Source of the DNA: Cupriavidus pauculus
Lineage (GTDB): Bacteria; Pseudomonadota; Gammaproteobacteria; Burkholderiales; Burkholderiaceae
DNA: 64,000 nt
Assembly (NCBI RefSeq): GCF_003854935.1
Contig: NZ_CP033970.1
Span: 372,001-436,000, forward strand
Direction: 5' to 3'
Under the pieces are notes generated by a model. That model was not told the DNA's origin, did not search any database, and saw nothing but the letters and a program-made list of their open reading frames with translations. Shown here in pieces: positions 8,414-20,675 of this stretch (its first letter is position 1; the number at the start of each line of letters is the position of its first letter). The position numbers and the translations under genes were made by a program.

Positions 8414-9349
8414 ATGCGGAAGAAGACCACTCACGAAATTGAAGGCGAGCAACGGCGTCAGAGCCTCTTCCATACGGCGCAGGCGCAGGCGGATGCCCTG
8501 CATGGGATGTACCGGGACACGCTCACAGTCTTCATGACCACGCCGGCCGCCGTGCCGGTGCCGCGCGCGGCGCGCGCGATGTTCTGGCTGGGCCGGTTGC
8601 GGCAGTGGCGCGCGATCGAACTGAACCGGACGGAGACCTGTCCGGCGCCGAACTGGCTGTCGCTGCAGCTTGGCGTCGTGGAGTCGCTGGCCGGCACCCA
8701 TGCCCTGGCGCTGCACAAGGAACAATGGAGCGGCCCGACCCGCCGGCAGACCTACGAGCGCGACATGTCGCTGCAACTGGCGATGCTGCTCGCGCTGGAC
8801 TGGCAGGACCTTGCGGCGTTCGCGCTGAAGTCCTGGTTCGGCGTCGATGCCGAGGGCGCCGCGCCCCACCCGCTCGGCGGCATGACCGGGATGATCGTCG
8901 GCGTGGCCGGCCAGGCGCTCGACGTGACGGTGCCCCAGACCGTGTTCCACAAGTGCGATGCGCTGCTGGCGCGCATCGTCGAACAATGGCAGGCCCCGGA
9001 CGAGGTGTTCATGCCGCTGGCTTTCGAGCTGGCCGACCGGCATCTGATGCAGACCAGCCGCGATAGCGACGAGTCGCTTTTTGATTTCGATCATCCCGTC
9101 GAACAGACCATGCCAATCGAGCTGCTGATGCTGATGCGCCTGCGCGGGCTGGACCGCCTGCCCGACGCGCTGGCCAAGCATCCGGCCATGTCGCATCCGG
9201 CCGCGATGCTGGTGCGGCCCAGCGCGCCGGTGCGCTCGCAGCGCTGCGCCGGCTTTATCGAACGTGTCAGCCGCGTCCTGCCGCAGTACCGCGGGCTGAC
9301 CGATTCGCTGGCCAAGCAGTCGCGGCATTTGCAGGAACCGATCCTGTGA
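8414..9349 (+). CDS. Uncharacterised protein, 311 aa
   Basis: No family recognised. The product is soluble, without signal peptide or membrane segment, and predominantly helical. Visible landmarks are a charged N-terminus (MRKKTTHEIEGEQRRQ), a Trp-rich stretch (FWLGRLRQWRAIEL, residues about 55-70), HPLGGMTGMIVG near residue 155, and a C-terminal part beginning LMLMRLRGLDRLP. Codon use is strongly GC3-biased like real genes here, and no competing frame is better. It stands alone: 317 bases upstream and 319 downstream are non-coding. Confidence 0.75.
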   Translation: MRKKTTHEIEGEQRRQSLFHTAQAQADALHGMYRDTLTVFMTTPAAVPVPRAARAMFWLGRLRQWRAIELNRTETCPAPNWLSLQLGVVESLAGTHALALHKEQWSGPTRRQTYERDMSLQLAMLLALDWQDLAAFALKSWFGVDAEGAAPHPLGGMTGMIVGVAGQALDVTVPQTVFHKCDALLARIVEQWQAPDEVFMPLAFELADRHLMQTSRDSDESLFDFDHPVEQTMPIELLMLMRLRGLDRLPDALAKHPAMSHPAAMLVRPSAPVRSQRCAGFIERVSRVLPQYRGLTDSLAKQSRHLQEPIL

Positions 9350-9668
9350 CGCACGCATCGGCGAAAACTAGTTGAATTGCGATTTCTCTCGCGTCGCTGA
9401 AACATCAGAATGCGACAGATCCGATGCACGGCTCGATTTGCTGCCAATACGCTATCGTTCCGTCACGGGGTTTTACTCGTAGATTTACGCTGTTTCAACG
9501 ATATCCACGATAGCTTCTCCGGCTCCATCGAATACTGCGCGCTCAATCGTTCGCATCGCGTGATCGTGCGCGTCTTCGAGATGGAGTTATTCCTATGCTT
9601 GCGAAAGCACGAACTCAGGTTGCGCGCCGGCGGGTGCGCCACCTTGTCTGCGAAAAGGACACCGAGGC
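9350..9668. promoter_or_regulatory. AT-richer region upstream of the response regulator
   Basis: About 319 bases with no credible gene. It is visibly lower in GC than its surroundings (9360-9600) and probably carries the promoter and control sites of the response regulator/kinase pair. No motif could be assigned with confidence. Confidence 0.35.
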
Positions 9669-10313
9669 ATGCCTGCAAAAACCATCCGGGTCGCACTGGC
9701 GGACGACCATCCGCTCGTCGTCACAGCCCTGCGCGACTGCCTTCAGCGCACACCGGGCTTCCAGGTCAAATGCGAATGCACGAACGGCAGCGAACTGATT
9801 GGCGCGCTGGCCCAGAATCCGGTGGATGTCGCGGTCACCGATTTCAGCATGGGGCACGGCGATGCCTCGCTTGACGGCTTCAACCTGCTGCGCCGGCTGA
9901 CGCGGCTCTACCCCGATACGCGCATCGTGATCGTCAGCGCGCAGAACAACCCCGGCGTCATCGTGCGCGCCATGAAGCTCGGCGCCCGCGCCTTCGTCAG
10001 CAAGGAAGACGACCTCGACGAGATCGTCCGCGCCTGCATCCACGTGACGGTCAGCCACGGCAACTTCTACTCTCCCTCCATCCGGGCCGTGCTGGACGGC
10101 GTGGCCTCCGCCGCCCCCAATACCGAACTGACGCTGCGCGAACTGGAGGTGGTGCGCCTGTACGCGCAAGGCTTCCAGCTCAGCGAGATTGCCAACAAGC
10201 TGGGCCGGTCGGTCAGCACGATCTCCAGCCAGAAGACCGTGGCAATGCGCAAGCTCAACGTGCAGACCAATACGGACCTGATCCGCTACGCCTACGAGAA
10301 TGGACTGATCTGA
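9669..10313 (+). CDS. NarL/FixJ-type response regulator
   Basis: Transcription factor with an N-terminal receiver (acidic pair Asp12-Asp13, phospho-acceptor Asp58 in VTDFSM, Lys112 in FVSKEDD) and a C-terminal LuxR-type helix-turn-helix (about residues 148-205, LTLRELEVVRLYAQG and IANKLGRSVSTISSQK). The insertion after Asp58 (GHGDASLDGFN) and the general layout resemble RcsB/EvgA/BvgA-like regulators that work with large hybrid kinases. Ribosome site AAAAGGA. The hybrid kinase starts 6 bases after its stop, so the two form one operon and most likely a cognate pair. Confidence 0.92.
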   Translation: MPAKTIRVALADDHPLVVTALRDCLQRTPGFQVKCECTNGSELIGALAQNPVDVAVTDFSMGHGDASLDGFNLLRRLTRLYPDTRIVIVSAQNNPGVIVRAMKLGARAFVSKEDDLDEIVRACIHVTVSHGNFYSPSIRAVLDGVASAAPNTELTLRELEVVRLYAQGFQLSEIANKLGRSVSTISSQKTVAMRKLNVQTNTDLIRYAYENGLI

Positions 10314-10319
10314 CGCGCC

Positions 10320-13718
<3,399 letters not shown>

Positions 13719-13779
13719 CGCGGATGCGCCACGCATTTGCACAGGGCGGCGCGCCGGACGATAATGGCGCGTCCGATCC

Positions 13780-13793
13780 TGACAGAATTGTCA
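13780..13793. promoter_or_regulatory. Operator-like inverted repeat TGACA-N4-TGTCA
   Basis: Perfect 5-base arms around GAAT, 56 bases before the MFS start codon, in the short gap after the kinase gene. Compatible with a dimeric repressor or activator site; no dedicated regulator gene lies next to the pump. Confidence 0.3.
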
Positions 13794-13848
13794 TCTTCCG
13801 CGGGGTCCGGGCTTTCCAAGAACAGCGCAAGCCGCCCGACCCGCCTCC

Positions 13849-15198
13849 ATGCAGTCCCATCAAGGTCTTCCGCGCCCCCAGCGTACCTGGGCCATCCTGA
13901 CAGTGTTTTGCGGCCTGATCATGGCCGTGCTGGACGGATCGATCGCCAACATCGCCCTGCCGTCCATCTCCCGGGAACTCCAAAGCGACCCGGCGCGGAC
14001 GATCTGGGTCGTCAACGCCTATCAACTGACCGTCACGGTCTGCCTGCTGCCGCTGTCCTCGCTTGGCGACATCCTCGGCTACAAGCGCGTGTATCGCGTG
14101 GGGCTGGCCACGTTCCTGGTTGGGTCGCTGCTCTGCGCGATCTCGGTCAACCTGCCGATGCTGGTGGCGGCGCGGGTGATCCAGGGCATCGGCGGGGCCG
14201 GCATCATGAGCGTCAACACCGCGCTGGTACGGGTCATCTACCCGCCAACGCGCCTGGGGCGCGGCATCGGCCTGAACGCACTGGTGGTGGGGGTGACGAT
14301 TGCCGTGGGGCCGTCGCTGGGCGCGCTGATCCTGGGCATTGCCAGCTGGCCGTGGCTGTTTGCGGTGAACGTGCCCGTGGCGCTGTTCGCGCTGACGCTG
14401 GCGCGCCGGGCGCTGCCCGAGACGCCGCCGCAGCCGCGCGCATTCGACTATCCGAGCGCGGTGCTGTCCGCAGTGGTCATCGGCATGTTCATCCTGGGCG
14501 TCGACGCGCTGGGCCACGCGCCGCTGCGCATTGCCGGCGGCTGCGGACTGGTGCTGGCCCTGGCGCTGGGCTGGGTCCTGGTGCGCCGCCAGCAGGGCCA
14601 GGCCGCCCCGCTGGTGCCGGTGGACCTGTTCGCCAGCCGCGCATTCACGCTGGCCGTTGCCACGTCGTTCTGCTCGTTCATGACCCAGATGCTGGCGTTC
14701 GTGGCGTTGCCGTTCTATCTCGAATACCAGCTGGGGCGCAGCCTGCAGGAGACCGGCCTGCTGATCACGCCGTGGCCGCTGATGGTGGCGGTGATGGCCG
14801 CGCTGTCGGGCCGGCTTTCCGACCGCTATCCGGCCAGTGTGCTGGCCGGCGGCGGGCTACTGATGCTGGGCGCCGGACTCGTGAGCCTGGCGATACTCGG
14901 GCCGGACGCGTCGAGCCTGGACATTGCCTGGCGCACCGCGCTGTGCGGCACCGGCTTCGGGTTCTTCCAGTCGCCCAACAACCGGGCGATGATCAGCGCC
15001 ACGCCCCACGAGCGCAGCGGCGGCGCCAGCGGCGCGCAGGCCACGACCCGGCTGCTGGGGCAGACCACGGGTACGGCCGTGGTGGCGCTGCTGTTCAGCC
15101 TGGACCGCGCCGGCGCGGCCCGCACGGCGCTGTACGTGGCGGCTGCCGTGGCGTCGGTCGGCGCGCTGGTCAGCCTGAGCCGGCTGCGCCAGCGATAA
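13849..15198 (+). CDS. MFS transporter, DHA2 drug:H+ antiporter type
   Basis: Multidrug-efflux-like major facilitator of 449 residues with many hydrophobic helices. Seen are the DHA2 N-terminal motif MAVLDGSIANIALP, the loop motif LGDILGYKRVYRVG, and motif C-like GVTIAVGPSLGALI. Resembles SmvA/EmrB-type proton antiporters for cationic drugs and dyes; the substrate is unknown. No membrane-fusion or outer-membrane partner is adjacent. The ribosome site before ATG 13849 is weak. Confidence 0.87.
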   Translation: MQSHQGLPRPQRTWAILTVFCGLIMAVLDGSIANIALPSISRELQSDPARTIWVVNAYQLTVTVCLLPLSSLGDILGYKRVYRVGLATFLVGSLLCAISVNLPMLVAARVIQGIGGAGIMSVNTALVRVIYPPTRLGRGIGLNALVVGVTIAVGPSLGALILGIASWPWLFAVNVPVALFALTLARRALPETPPQPRAFDYPSAVLSAVVIGMFILGVDALGHAPLRIAGGCGLVLALALGWVLVRRQQGQAAPLVPVDLFASRAFTLAVATSFCSFMTQMLAFVALPFYLEYQLGRSLQETGLLITPWPLMVAVMAALSGRLSDRYPASVLAGGGLLMLGAGLVSLAILGPDASSLDIAWRTALCGTGFGFFQSPNNRAMISATPHERSGGASGAQATTRLLGQTTGTAVVALLFSLDRAGAARTALYVAAAVASVGALVSLSRLRQR

Positions 15199-15210
15199 GT
15201 CGGCCGCGCG

Positions 15211-15429
15211 TCAGCGCTGGCCGTCACGGTGGGCGATGCCCATCGCCTTCTCGATCCGTTCCAGGCGTTCCAGCCACGTCGCCGCGCCGTCGTCCCGCTC
15301 CGGCAGCGCCACGCCGCCGTGCCCGCCGGCATCGCGTATCCGGTTGTGGTCGCCTTCGACCGAAATCACCGTGCAGCCCGTCAGCATCAAGGCCAGCGCG
15401 GCCAGCCCGCGCACCGTTCGCTTCAGCAT
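15211..15429 (-). CDS. Small lipoprotein, 72 aa
   Basis: Starts MLKRTVRGLAALALMLTGC, a classical lipoprotein signal with lipobox LTGC (lipidated Cys19), behind GGAGAG at good spacing, which decides the start. The mature part is about 54 residues, charged, with a short helix WLERLERIEKAMG at the C-terminus. Convergent with the MFS gene (12 bases between the stops). No function known. Confidence 0.72.
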   Translation of the reverse strand: MLKRTVRGLAALALMLTGCTVISVEGDHNRIRDAGGHGGVALPERDDGAATWLERLERIEKAMGIAHRDGQR

Positions 15430-15460
15430 GATTCGCGCCTCTCCGGGCACCCGGCCCAAT

Positions 15461-15508
15461 GAAAAAGACCGGGCAACACGCCGTCCTGCCTGACGGCGCA
15501 TTGCCCGG
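15461..15508 (-). terminator. Intrinsic terminator downstream of the chitinase
   Basis: Read on the minus strand: outer arms CCGGGCAA/TTGCCCGG (15469-15476 and 15501-15508) enclose inner arms CGCCGTC/GACGGCG. The stem is followed by a U-rich TCTTTTTC (15461-15468 complement). Correctly placed 45 bases after the chitinase stop. Confidence 0.78.
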
Positions 15509-15552
15509 AACCGCTACCGGCTTACCCGCCGGCTGGGGACCTCCCGGTCAAC

Positions 15553-18249
15553 TCAGGCCGGACCCAGGTCGAGCCACACGCGGTTGTCGCCATCGGCCAG
15601 CGTGGTCGTGTAGAGCGGGTTGCCCGGCTCCTCCGAGGCTTCTGCCCACCACTTGGCGCGATACTTGCGCAGGCCCTGGCCCAGGTAGCTGTTGGTCACC
15701 TCGGAGCCTTCGCCATAACCCTGCGGACGCCACGTGCCTTCCGTCTCCGCGCTGCCACCGGCCAGGATGCGCAGTTCCACCGTGGCGGTATCCTCGTCGC
15801 CGGTGCCTGCGAGGCCCGTGGCGGTGAGGGTCACCTCGATGATCGTGTCGCGATCGACCAGCGGTGCATTGGCGCTGACCGAGACCGAATCGGCACCGTC
15901 GAACGACAGGCCCGGCGCCGACCACGAGAACAGCAGCGGGGGCGGACCGCTCGACTCGGTGGCGGAGAGCTGAATCGGCGCGCCGCTTTCGATCTGCGTA
16001 CGGCCGGTGATGACGGCCTTCACGTCGCCTTCTTCCACTTCAGCGGGCACCACGGTCAGGAAGATCGCGCTCTGGTCGGTTTCCGTACCGTCGTTCACGG
16101 TCAGCTTGACCCAGAAGTCGGTGGGCTCGGTCACCGCCGGTGCGGTGCCTTCCACCAGTTCGGCCGTGCTGCCGTCGAACGACAGGTCCGGGGCGTCCCA
16201 GCTGTAGGTCAGCGCGTTGTCGTCCGGGTCGAACGATGCTTCCGCGGACAGCGCGTACGGCGTGCCCGATTCCAGCATCACCGTGATCCGCGACGTGGGC
16301 GGTTCCTGTGTCTTCTTCTTGACCACCAGCGACTGGGTGGCCGTGGCCGTGTCGCCGTCGGCGTCGGTCACGGTCAGCGTCACCGTGTAGGTGCGCGTGG
16401 TCAGCGGCAGCGTGCCTTCCACCACCGCCGTGGTCTTGCCGTCCAGGAACGTCAGGCCCGGCGCGCTCCACTTGTAGGTGAGCGGCTCGGCGCCCCACGA
16501 CCGCAGGCCGGAGAACGACACCGTGGCGCCTTCGAACGCTTCGGTCGGACCCTCGATCACGGCCACCGTGGTGTCCATGTTCTCGGTGTTGATGCCCTCG
16601 AAGTACAGCGGGTCCATGTCGATCACTTCGTTCTGGATCGGGGCACCCAGCCCTTCGCGCGCGGCGTTTAGCAGCACGCCGTTGTCCATGTCGATGGTCC
16701 ACGTGAACAGGCCGCCGAGGTTGTTCTCCAGCACGTACCGGCCTTTTTCCAGCACCGAGCGCGGCGTGTCGATCGACAGGAACAGCCCGGACTCGGGGTT
16801 GTACAGGTAGTCGGCGTCAGCCTCCTTGTCCGTGTACAGGTTGAAGCCGTTGATGCCGGTGTGGTTCTCCAGGTCCAGGTAGTTGTACAGGATGTCGTAG
16901 AACTCACTCGCGCCCGATTCGTACGAGCCGGTGGTGGTGCCGGTGCCCGGGCTGTACGTGCCGACCAGCGGCGACCAGCTTTCGATCACGGCATTGCGCG
17001 CGCTGCGGCTGTACGCGGCGTAGCCCACGAAGATGTTCTTCGACGGCACGCCCACGCTCAGCAGGTACTTCACCGAGCGGTCGATGCTGAAGGCGCTGTC
17101 GGCGTAGTCGTACAGGTTGGTGTGGTGCGCCAGCGCGGGCGCCCACGGCGTGCCGAAGAAGTCGTAGGTCATCAGGTTGATGCCCTCGACGCCGGCTTCG
17201 AGCATGCCGGGGATGTCGGCGGCGATCATGGTGTCCATCGACGCGCCCGCGGCAATGCTGACGCGCACTTTCGGCAGCCGCTGCTTGATGCCGCGCACCA
17301 GCGCCTGAAAGTTCGCGGCGTCCTCGGGGCCGTGCGGGTTGCCGGCGCCCGGCATGCCCGGGTATTCCCAGTCAACGTCCACCTCGGTGAACATCGGGAA
17401 GCGATCGAAGATGTAGGCGATGCTTTCGATCAGCGTCTGGCGCCGGGTGGGGTCGGCCGCCACGGCGTGGAACCCGCCGCTCATGGTCCAGCCGCCCAGG
17501 CTGAACGACAGCTTCAGGTTCGGGTTCTTCTGCTTGAGCTTGGCCAGCCCGCCCAGGATGCCCTGTGCCCGGCTCTGGTCGAACAGCCACTTGTAGTCGT
17601 CGCTGACCCAGCCGGAGAAGCCGACGTTGCGGTACGACGCCACGTCGCCCCACGGGTCGGTGAAGGTGGCCTCGTTCAGCTTGCGGCCGAACTGGCGCGC
17701 GGCCTCGTCGATCGCGTACTGCTTCTCGCCGGGATCGCCGACGATGCCGGCAAAGCCGATGATCAGGCGGTCGTAGGCGGCGGCGTCCAGCAGCATCAGG
17801 TCCGTGCCACGGCCGGCGGCGCTGTTGGTGTAATTGCCATCCAGGCGGCCGTCGTACTGCGACCAGTCCGTGTAGTAGCCGAACACTTCCGTGCCCTGCT
17901 GCGGGGCGCCGTACTTGTTGTACACGCGCTTGGCCACGCGCGTCGACGTGTACGAGTAGTTCTGCACCTCGGTCGACGGGTCGAAGTTGTTCTGACGGTA
18001 GGTGCGTTCCGTGGCGCCCGCCGTGCCGGAGATGGCGGGATCGCCCGGATCCTCCGCGTAGACGAGCTTGCTGTTCGTACGGCCGGCGCCCAGGTTGGCG
18101 CGCACGTTGCTGAAGCGGCGGCGCGGTGTGCGCGGCGGTTCCGGATCCGACGGGTCGCCGCTGCGGTACGTCCGGCCAAGCAGCCCGGCGCGTCCCTGCG
18201 TCGCCTGGCCTGCGGGTTGGTCCTTGCTGTCACACGTTTTCTTTGTCAT
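15553..18249 (-). CDS. GH18 chitinase with Ig/PKD-like repeats, no Sec signal
   Basis: Endo-acting GH18 enzyme cleaving chitin. The 898 residues read as: a polar, Arg/Pro-rich N-terminal 65 without hydrophobic core; a GH18 barrel at about 120-545 with SFSLGGW (248-254) and the catalytic DxDxE as Asp291, Asp293 and Glu295 in VDVDWEYPG; then three Ig/PKD-like modules (about 560-650, 655-735, 745-835); and a C-terminal segment with KYRAKWWAEASEEPG resembling a CBM5/12 chitin-binding module. The usual DG before DxDxE is TE here. Lack of a Sec signal suggests non-classical export, as reported for some toxin-complex-associated chitinases. Divergent from the tandem winged-helix regulator. Its own terminator follows. 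Confidence 0.92.
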   Translation of the reverse strand: MTKKTCDSKDQPAGQATQGRAGLLGRTYRSGDPSDPEPPRTPRRRFSNVRANLGAGRTNSKLVYAEDPGDPAISGTAGATERTYRQNNFDPSTEVQNYSYTSTRVAKRVYNKYGAPQQGTEVFGYYTDWSQYDGRLDGNYTNSAAGRGTDLMLLDAAAYDRLIIGFAGIVGDPGEKQYAIDEAARQFGRKLNEATFTDPWGDVASYRNVGFSGWVSDDYKWLFDQSRAQGILGGLAKLKQKNPNLKLSFSLGGWTMSGGFHAVAADPTRRQTLIESIAYIFDRFPMFTEVDVDWEYPGMPGAGNPHGPEDAANFQALVRGIKQRLPKVRVSIAAGASMDTMIAADIPGMLEAGVEGINLMTYDFFGTPWAPALAHHTNLYDYADSAFSIDRSVKYLLSVGVPSKNIFVGYAAYSRSARNAVIESWSPLVGTYSPGTGTTTGSYESGASEFYDILYNYLDLENHTGINGFNLYTDKEADADYLYNPESGLFLSIDTPRSVLEKGRYVLENNLGGLFTWTIDMDNGVLLNAAREGLGAPIQNEVIDMDPLYFEGINTENMDTTVAVIEGPTEAFEGATVSFSGLRSWGAEPLTYKWSAPGLTFLDGKTTAVVEGTLPLTTRTYTVTLTVTDADGDTATATQSLVVKKKTQEPPTSRITVMLESGTPYALSAEASFDPDDNALTYSWDAPDLSFDGSTAELVEGTAPAVTEPTDFWVKLTVNDGTETDQSAIFLTVVPAEVEEGDVKAVITGRTQIESGAPIQLSATESSGPPPLLFSWSAPGLSFDGADSVSVSANAPLVDRDTIIEVTLTATGLAGTGDEDTATVELRILAGGSAETEGTWRPQGYGEGSEVTNSYLGQGLRKYRAKWWAEASEEPGNPLYTTTLADGDNRVWLDLGPA

Positions 18250-18853
18250 GACATCTGTCCTTGCAGAATGGTTTGAATGCCGCCGGCGCCCTGGGAGCCC
18301 CTCTCATCCGGACTGCGGCACCGGCGGCCAGACGCATCTTTCTCCCGTGCCGCCTGCAATGACATGGATTCAACGTGGAATATCGGCGGTCATAACCATT
18401 CCATCCGAATAGCCGGCCGCATTTGGCGCGGCATTTGGCATTTCACCCCGCCGCCAATGCCCGGCGATTAATCGATATGGATCGGCACTGATCCACCACG
18501 CCAAATGGATGACGTGGATTCCGGGAAATCCATCGGATTGAACAGTCTCGTCGATATCCGAAACGCATACCCGTATGGGTTATGATGCAGGCGGAATGCC
18601 GCGCCAGCCGTCTTTAATCCTGTCACGTCCTGATGTAGTGACAACCGGTCAGCGTTGACAGCCATTCCTTATTCGCGCGAAGAAGACGGGCATTCGATGC
18701 TCGCCATTGTTTCCATATTTGGCGATATACGGCATAGAGCGGCGTTGAGCTGTCACCCGTGCGGGTCAGATACCGAGAGAAATATCTTCCATGGGAGCTA
18801 TTTCTGCGGGTCGATACGCTTGTCGTCCATCGCAGACGACAGGGGTAATCCAA
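18250..18853. promoter_or_regulatory. 604-base AT-rich divergent control region, chitinase/regulator
   Basis: No credible gene. Composition is markedly more AT-rich than the flanks. The motif GCATTTGGC occurs twice in direct orientation (18419-18427, 18431-18439), with inverted GCCAAATG at 18500-18507. CATAC-CC-GTATG is at 18566-18577. CGTGGAAT/CGTGGATT-like words recur near 18374 and 18513. Both genes must start from here, and the regulator is the natural candidate to bind it. The regulator's ribosome site AGGGG lies at 18841-18845. Confidence 0.5.
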
Positions 18854-19627
18854 ATGATCCGGAATGGCGATTCTGTATTTTTCGATTGGGACACCGACCG
18901 AGTTTTGCGCGGCGGCGTGGTGGCGAAAATAACCGGCCAGCAAAAGAAACTGCTGCGCCTGCTGGTGGAAGGAAAAGCACCGGTCAAATCCCGCGATTCC
19001 CTGCTCAAGGGCGTTTGGGGAAAACGCGCGGCGCTGGTCGACGAGCTATACCTGGTGCAATTGGTCTACCGTCTGCGCAAGGCCCTGAGCCCGGTCAGCC
19101 TGGACGCCCACATCGTCACCGTGCCGCGCCAGGGGTACCGGTTCATCCCCGTGCCCTACACGACCACCGTGCCGCCCGCCGAGGCGGCCCAGCCCGTCCA
19201 GCCGGCCCAGCCGATGGAATCGGGCATCGAGCAGGCGCGCGGGCTGGCCCATGTGCTGGCACGGCTGGGGGTGCCGATCTCCACGTCGTCGGCGCCCGTG
19301 TCGTTCGCCGATATCGACGACGCGCTGCACATCGACGAGTCGCAGGGCATCGTGTCGTGCAACGGGGTCATCGCCAAGCTCACGCGCTTCGAGTTACGGC
19401 TGCTGATCGTGCTGAAGGACCATGGCGAGACCGTGATGTCGCGCCAGCAGATCATCGCGGCGGTCTGGGGCCCGCAGGCCATGGTCGACGAGAACTGCCT
19501 GACGCAGCTGGTGTCGCGGCTGCGGCGCGCGCTGCATCCGCTGGGCCTGGACAGCTGCGTCTCGGCGGTGCCCAAGGTGGGCTACCGCTTTCGTTCCCAG
19601 ACTGGCGCGGCGGCGCGCGCCTTCTGA
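18854..19627 (+). CDS. Tandem winged-helix (two OmpR/PhoB-type) transcriptional regulator
   Basis: 257 residues containing two Trans_reg_C-type winged helices and no receiver or membrane helix. Domain 1 spans about 10-95 (ITGQQKKLLRLLVEG, VDELYLVQLVYRLRKAL, TVPRQGYRFIPV). A Pro/Ala-rich linker follows, and domain 2 is at about 165-252 (LTRFELRLLIVLKDHGE, DENCLTQLVSRLRRAL, AVPKVGYRFRS). Both keep the recognition-helix pattern and the GYRF wing. Such a protein could bind direct repeats as a monomer. ATG 18854 is preferred over earlier starts because AGGGG lies 8 bases upstream. Divergent from the chitinase, whose control is the likely function. Confidence 0.88.
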   Translation: MIRNGDSVFFDWDTDRVLRGGVVAKITGQQKKLLRLLVEGKAPVKSRDSLLKGVWGKRAALVDELYLVQLVYRLRKALSPVSLDAHIVTVPRQGYRFIPVPYTTTVPPAEAAQPVQPAQPMESGIEQARGLAHVLARLGVPISTSSAPVSFADIDDALHIDESQGIVSCNGVIAKLTRFELRLLIVLKDHGETVMSRQQIIAAVWGPQAMVDENCLTQLVSRLRRALHPLGLDSCVSAVPKVGYRFRSQTGAAARAF

Positions 19628-19653
19628 ACGCTAGCCGCCGCCCGCCCAGCCGG

Positions 19654-20640
19654 CTATTCCGCCTTGGCGCCCGAGTCCTTGACCACCTTGGCCCACTTGG
19701 CGATCTCGCTGCGCTGGTACTCGGCCAGCTTCTCGGGCGGGCCGAGCACCGGGTCCAGCCCCAGCGTCTTGAGCTTGGCCTGCACGTCCGGCAACGTGAA
19801 GATCCGGTTCAGCTCGGCGTTGAGCCGGGCCACCACGTCCTTGGGCGTGTGGGCCGGCGCGAACACCGCGAACCACGACGTGGCGTCGTAGCCCGGCAGG
19901 CCCTGTTCGGCGATGGTGGGGATGTCGGGCGCCGATGCCGACCGCTGGGCGCTGGTCACGCCCAGCGCGCGCAGCTTGCCCTCCTTCACCACGGGCAGCG
20001 CCGAGGGCAGGTTGTCGAACATCATCGTGATATGGCCGCCGAGCAGGTCCGGAATGGCCATCGCCCGGCCCTTGTACGGCACGTGCACGATCTTCGTGCC
20101 GGCCATCGTGTTGAACAGCTCGCCCGCCACGTGCAGCGACGTGCCGACGCCCGGCGTGCCGAACGTCAACTGCCCCGGCTTGGACTTGGCCAGCGCGATC
20201 AGTTCCTGCACGTTCCTGGCCTGCACCGACGGATGCACGACCAGCACGTTGGGCGTGGACGCCAGCAGGATCACGGGCACGAAGTCCTTGACCATGTCGT
20301 AGGGCATCTTGCTGTAGAGCGCCCCGTTGATCGAATGCGTGCCGACCGTGCCCAGCGCCAGCGTGTAGCCGTCGGGCGGGGCCTTGGCGACGATCTCGCC
20401 GCCGATGTTGCCGCCCGCGCCGGGCTTGTTGTCCACCACCACGGGCTGGCCCAGCGACACCTTCTCGGAGAAGATGCGCGACAGGATGTCCGGCGCGCCC
20501 CCGCTGGGAAAGCCCACCACGATCCGGATCGGCTTGGACGGGTAGGCATCGGCGGCCTGCACCGCGGGCGCCGTCATCACTGCGGCCGTGGCGGCCAGTA
20601 TCGCCAGCACCTGCCGGCGCCGGAACAGTCGAGCACGCAT
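19654..20640 (-). CDS. Bug-family solute-binding receptor (TctC-like)
   Basis: Periplasmic receptor of tripartite tricarboxylate-type systems. Seen are a signal peptide ending VQA-AD near residue 30, then the family landmarks PIRIVVGFPSGG, VVVDNKPGAGGNIGGE, APPDGYTLALG and VPYKGRA. Full length at 328 residues. Bug receptors often bind carboxylates, but the ligand is unknown. It is the last gene of the minus-strand unit iclR-SDR-bug, 35 bases after the SDR. The only TctAB pair in the window is 28 kb away. Confidence 0.92.
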   Translation of the reverse strand: MRARLFRRRQVLAILAATAAVMTAPAVQAADAYPSKPIRIVVGFPSGGAPDILSRIFSEKVSLGQPVVVDNKPGAGGNIGGEIVAKAPPDGYTLALGTVGTHSINGALYSKMPYDMVKDFVPVILLASTPNVLVVHPSVQARNVQELIALAKSKPGQLTFGTPGVGTSLHVAGELFNTMAGTKIVHVPYKGRAMAIPDLLGGHITMMFDNLPSALPVVKEGKLRALGVTSAQRSASAPDIPTIAEQGLPGYDATSWFAVFAPAHTPKDVVARLNAELNRIFTLPDVQAKLKTLGLDPVLGPPEKLAEYQRSEIAKWAKVVKDSGAKAE

Positions 20641-20675
20641 GTCTGTCTCCTGAATCGTTCTTGTCGGATTTGCTG

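Noticed and set aside
9463-9696. 77-residue minus-strand frame upstream of the response regulator
   Set aside because: No ribosome site, codon use unlike real genes here, and it overlaps the regulator start.
16861-18276. 471-residue plus-strand open frame over the chitinase
   Set aside because: Val/Arg/Ala-rich shadow with no recognisable domain; the chitinase on the other strand has all GH18 motifs.
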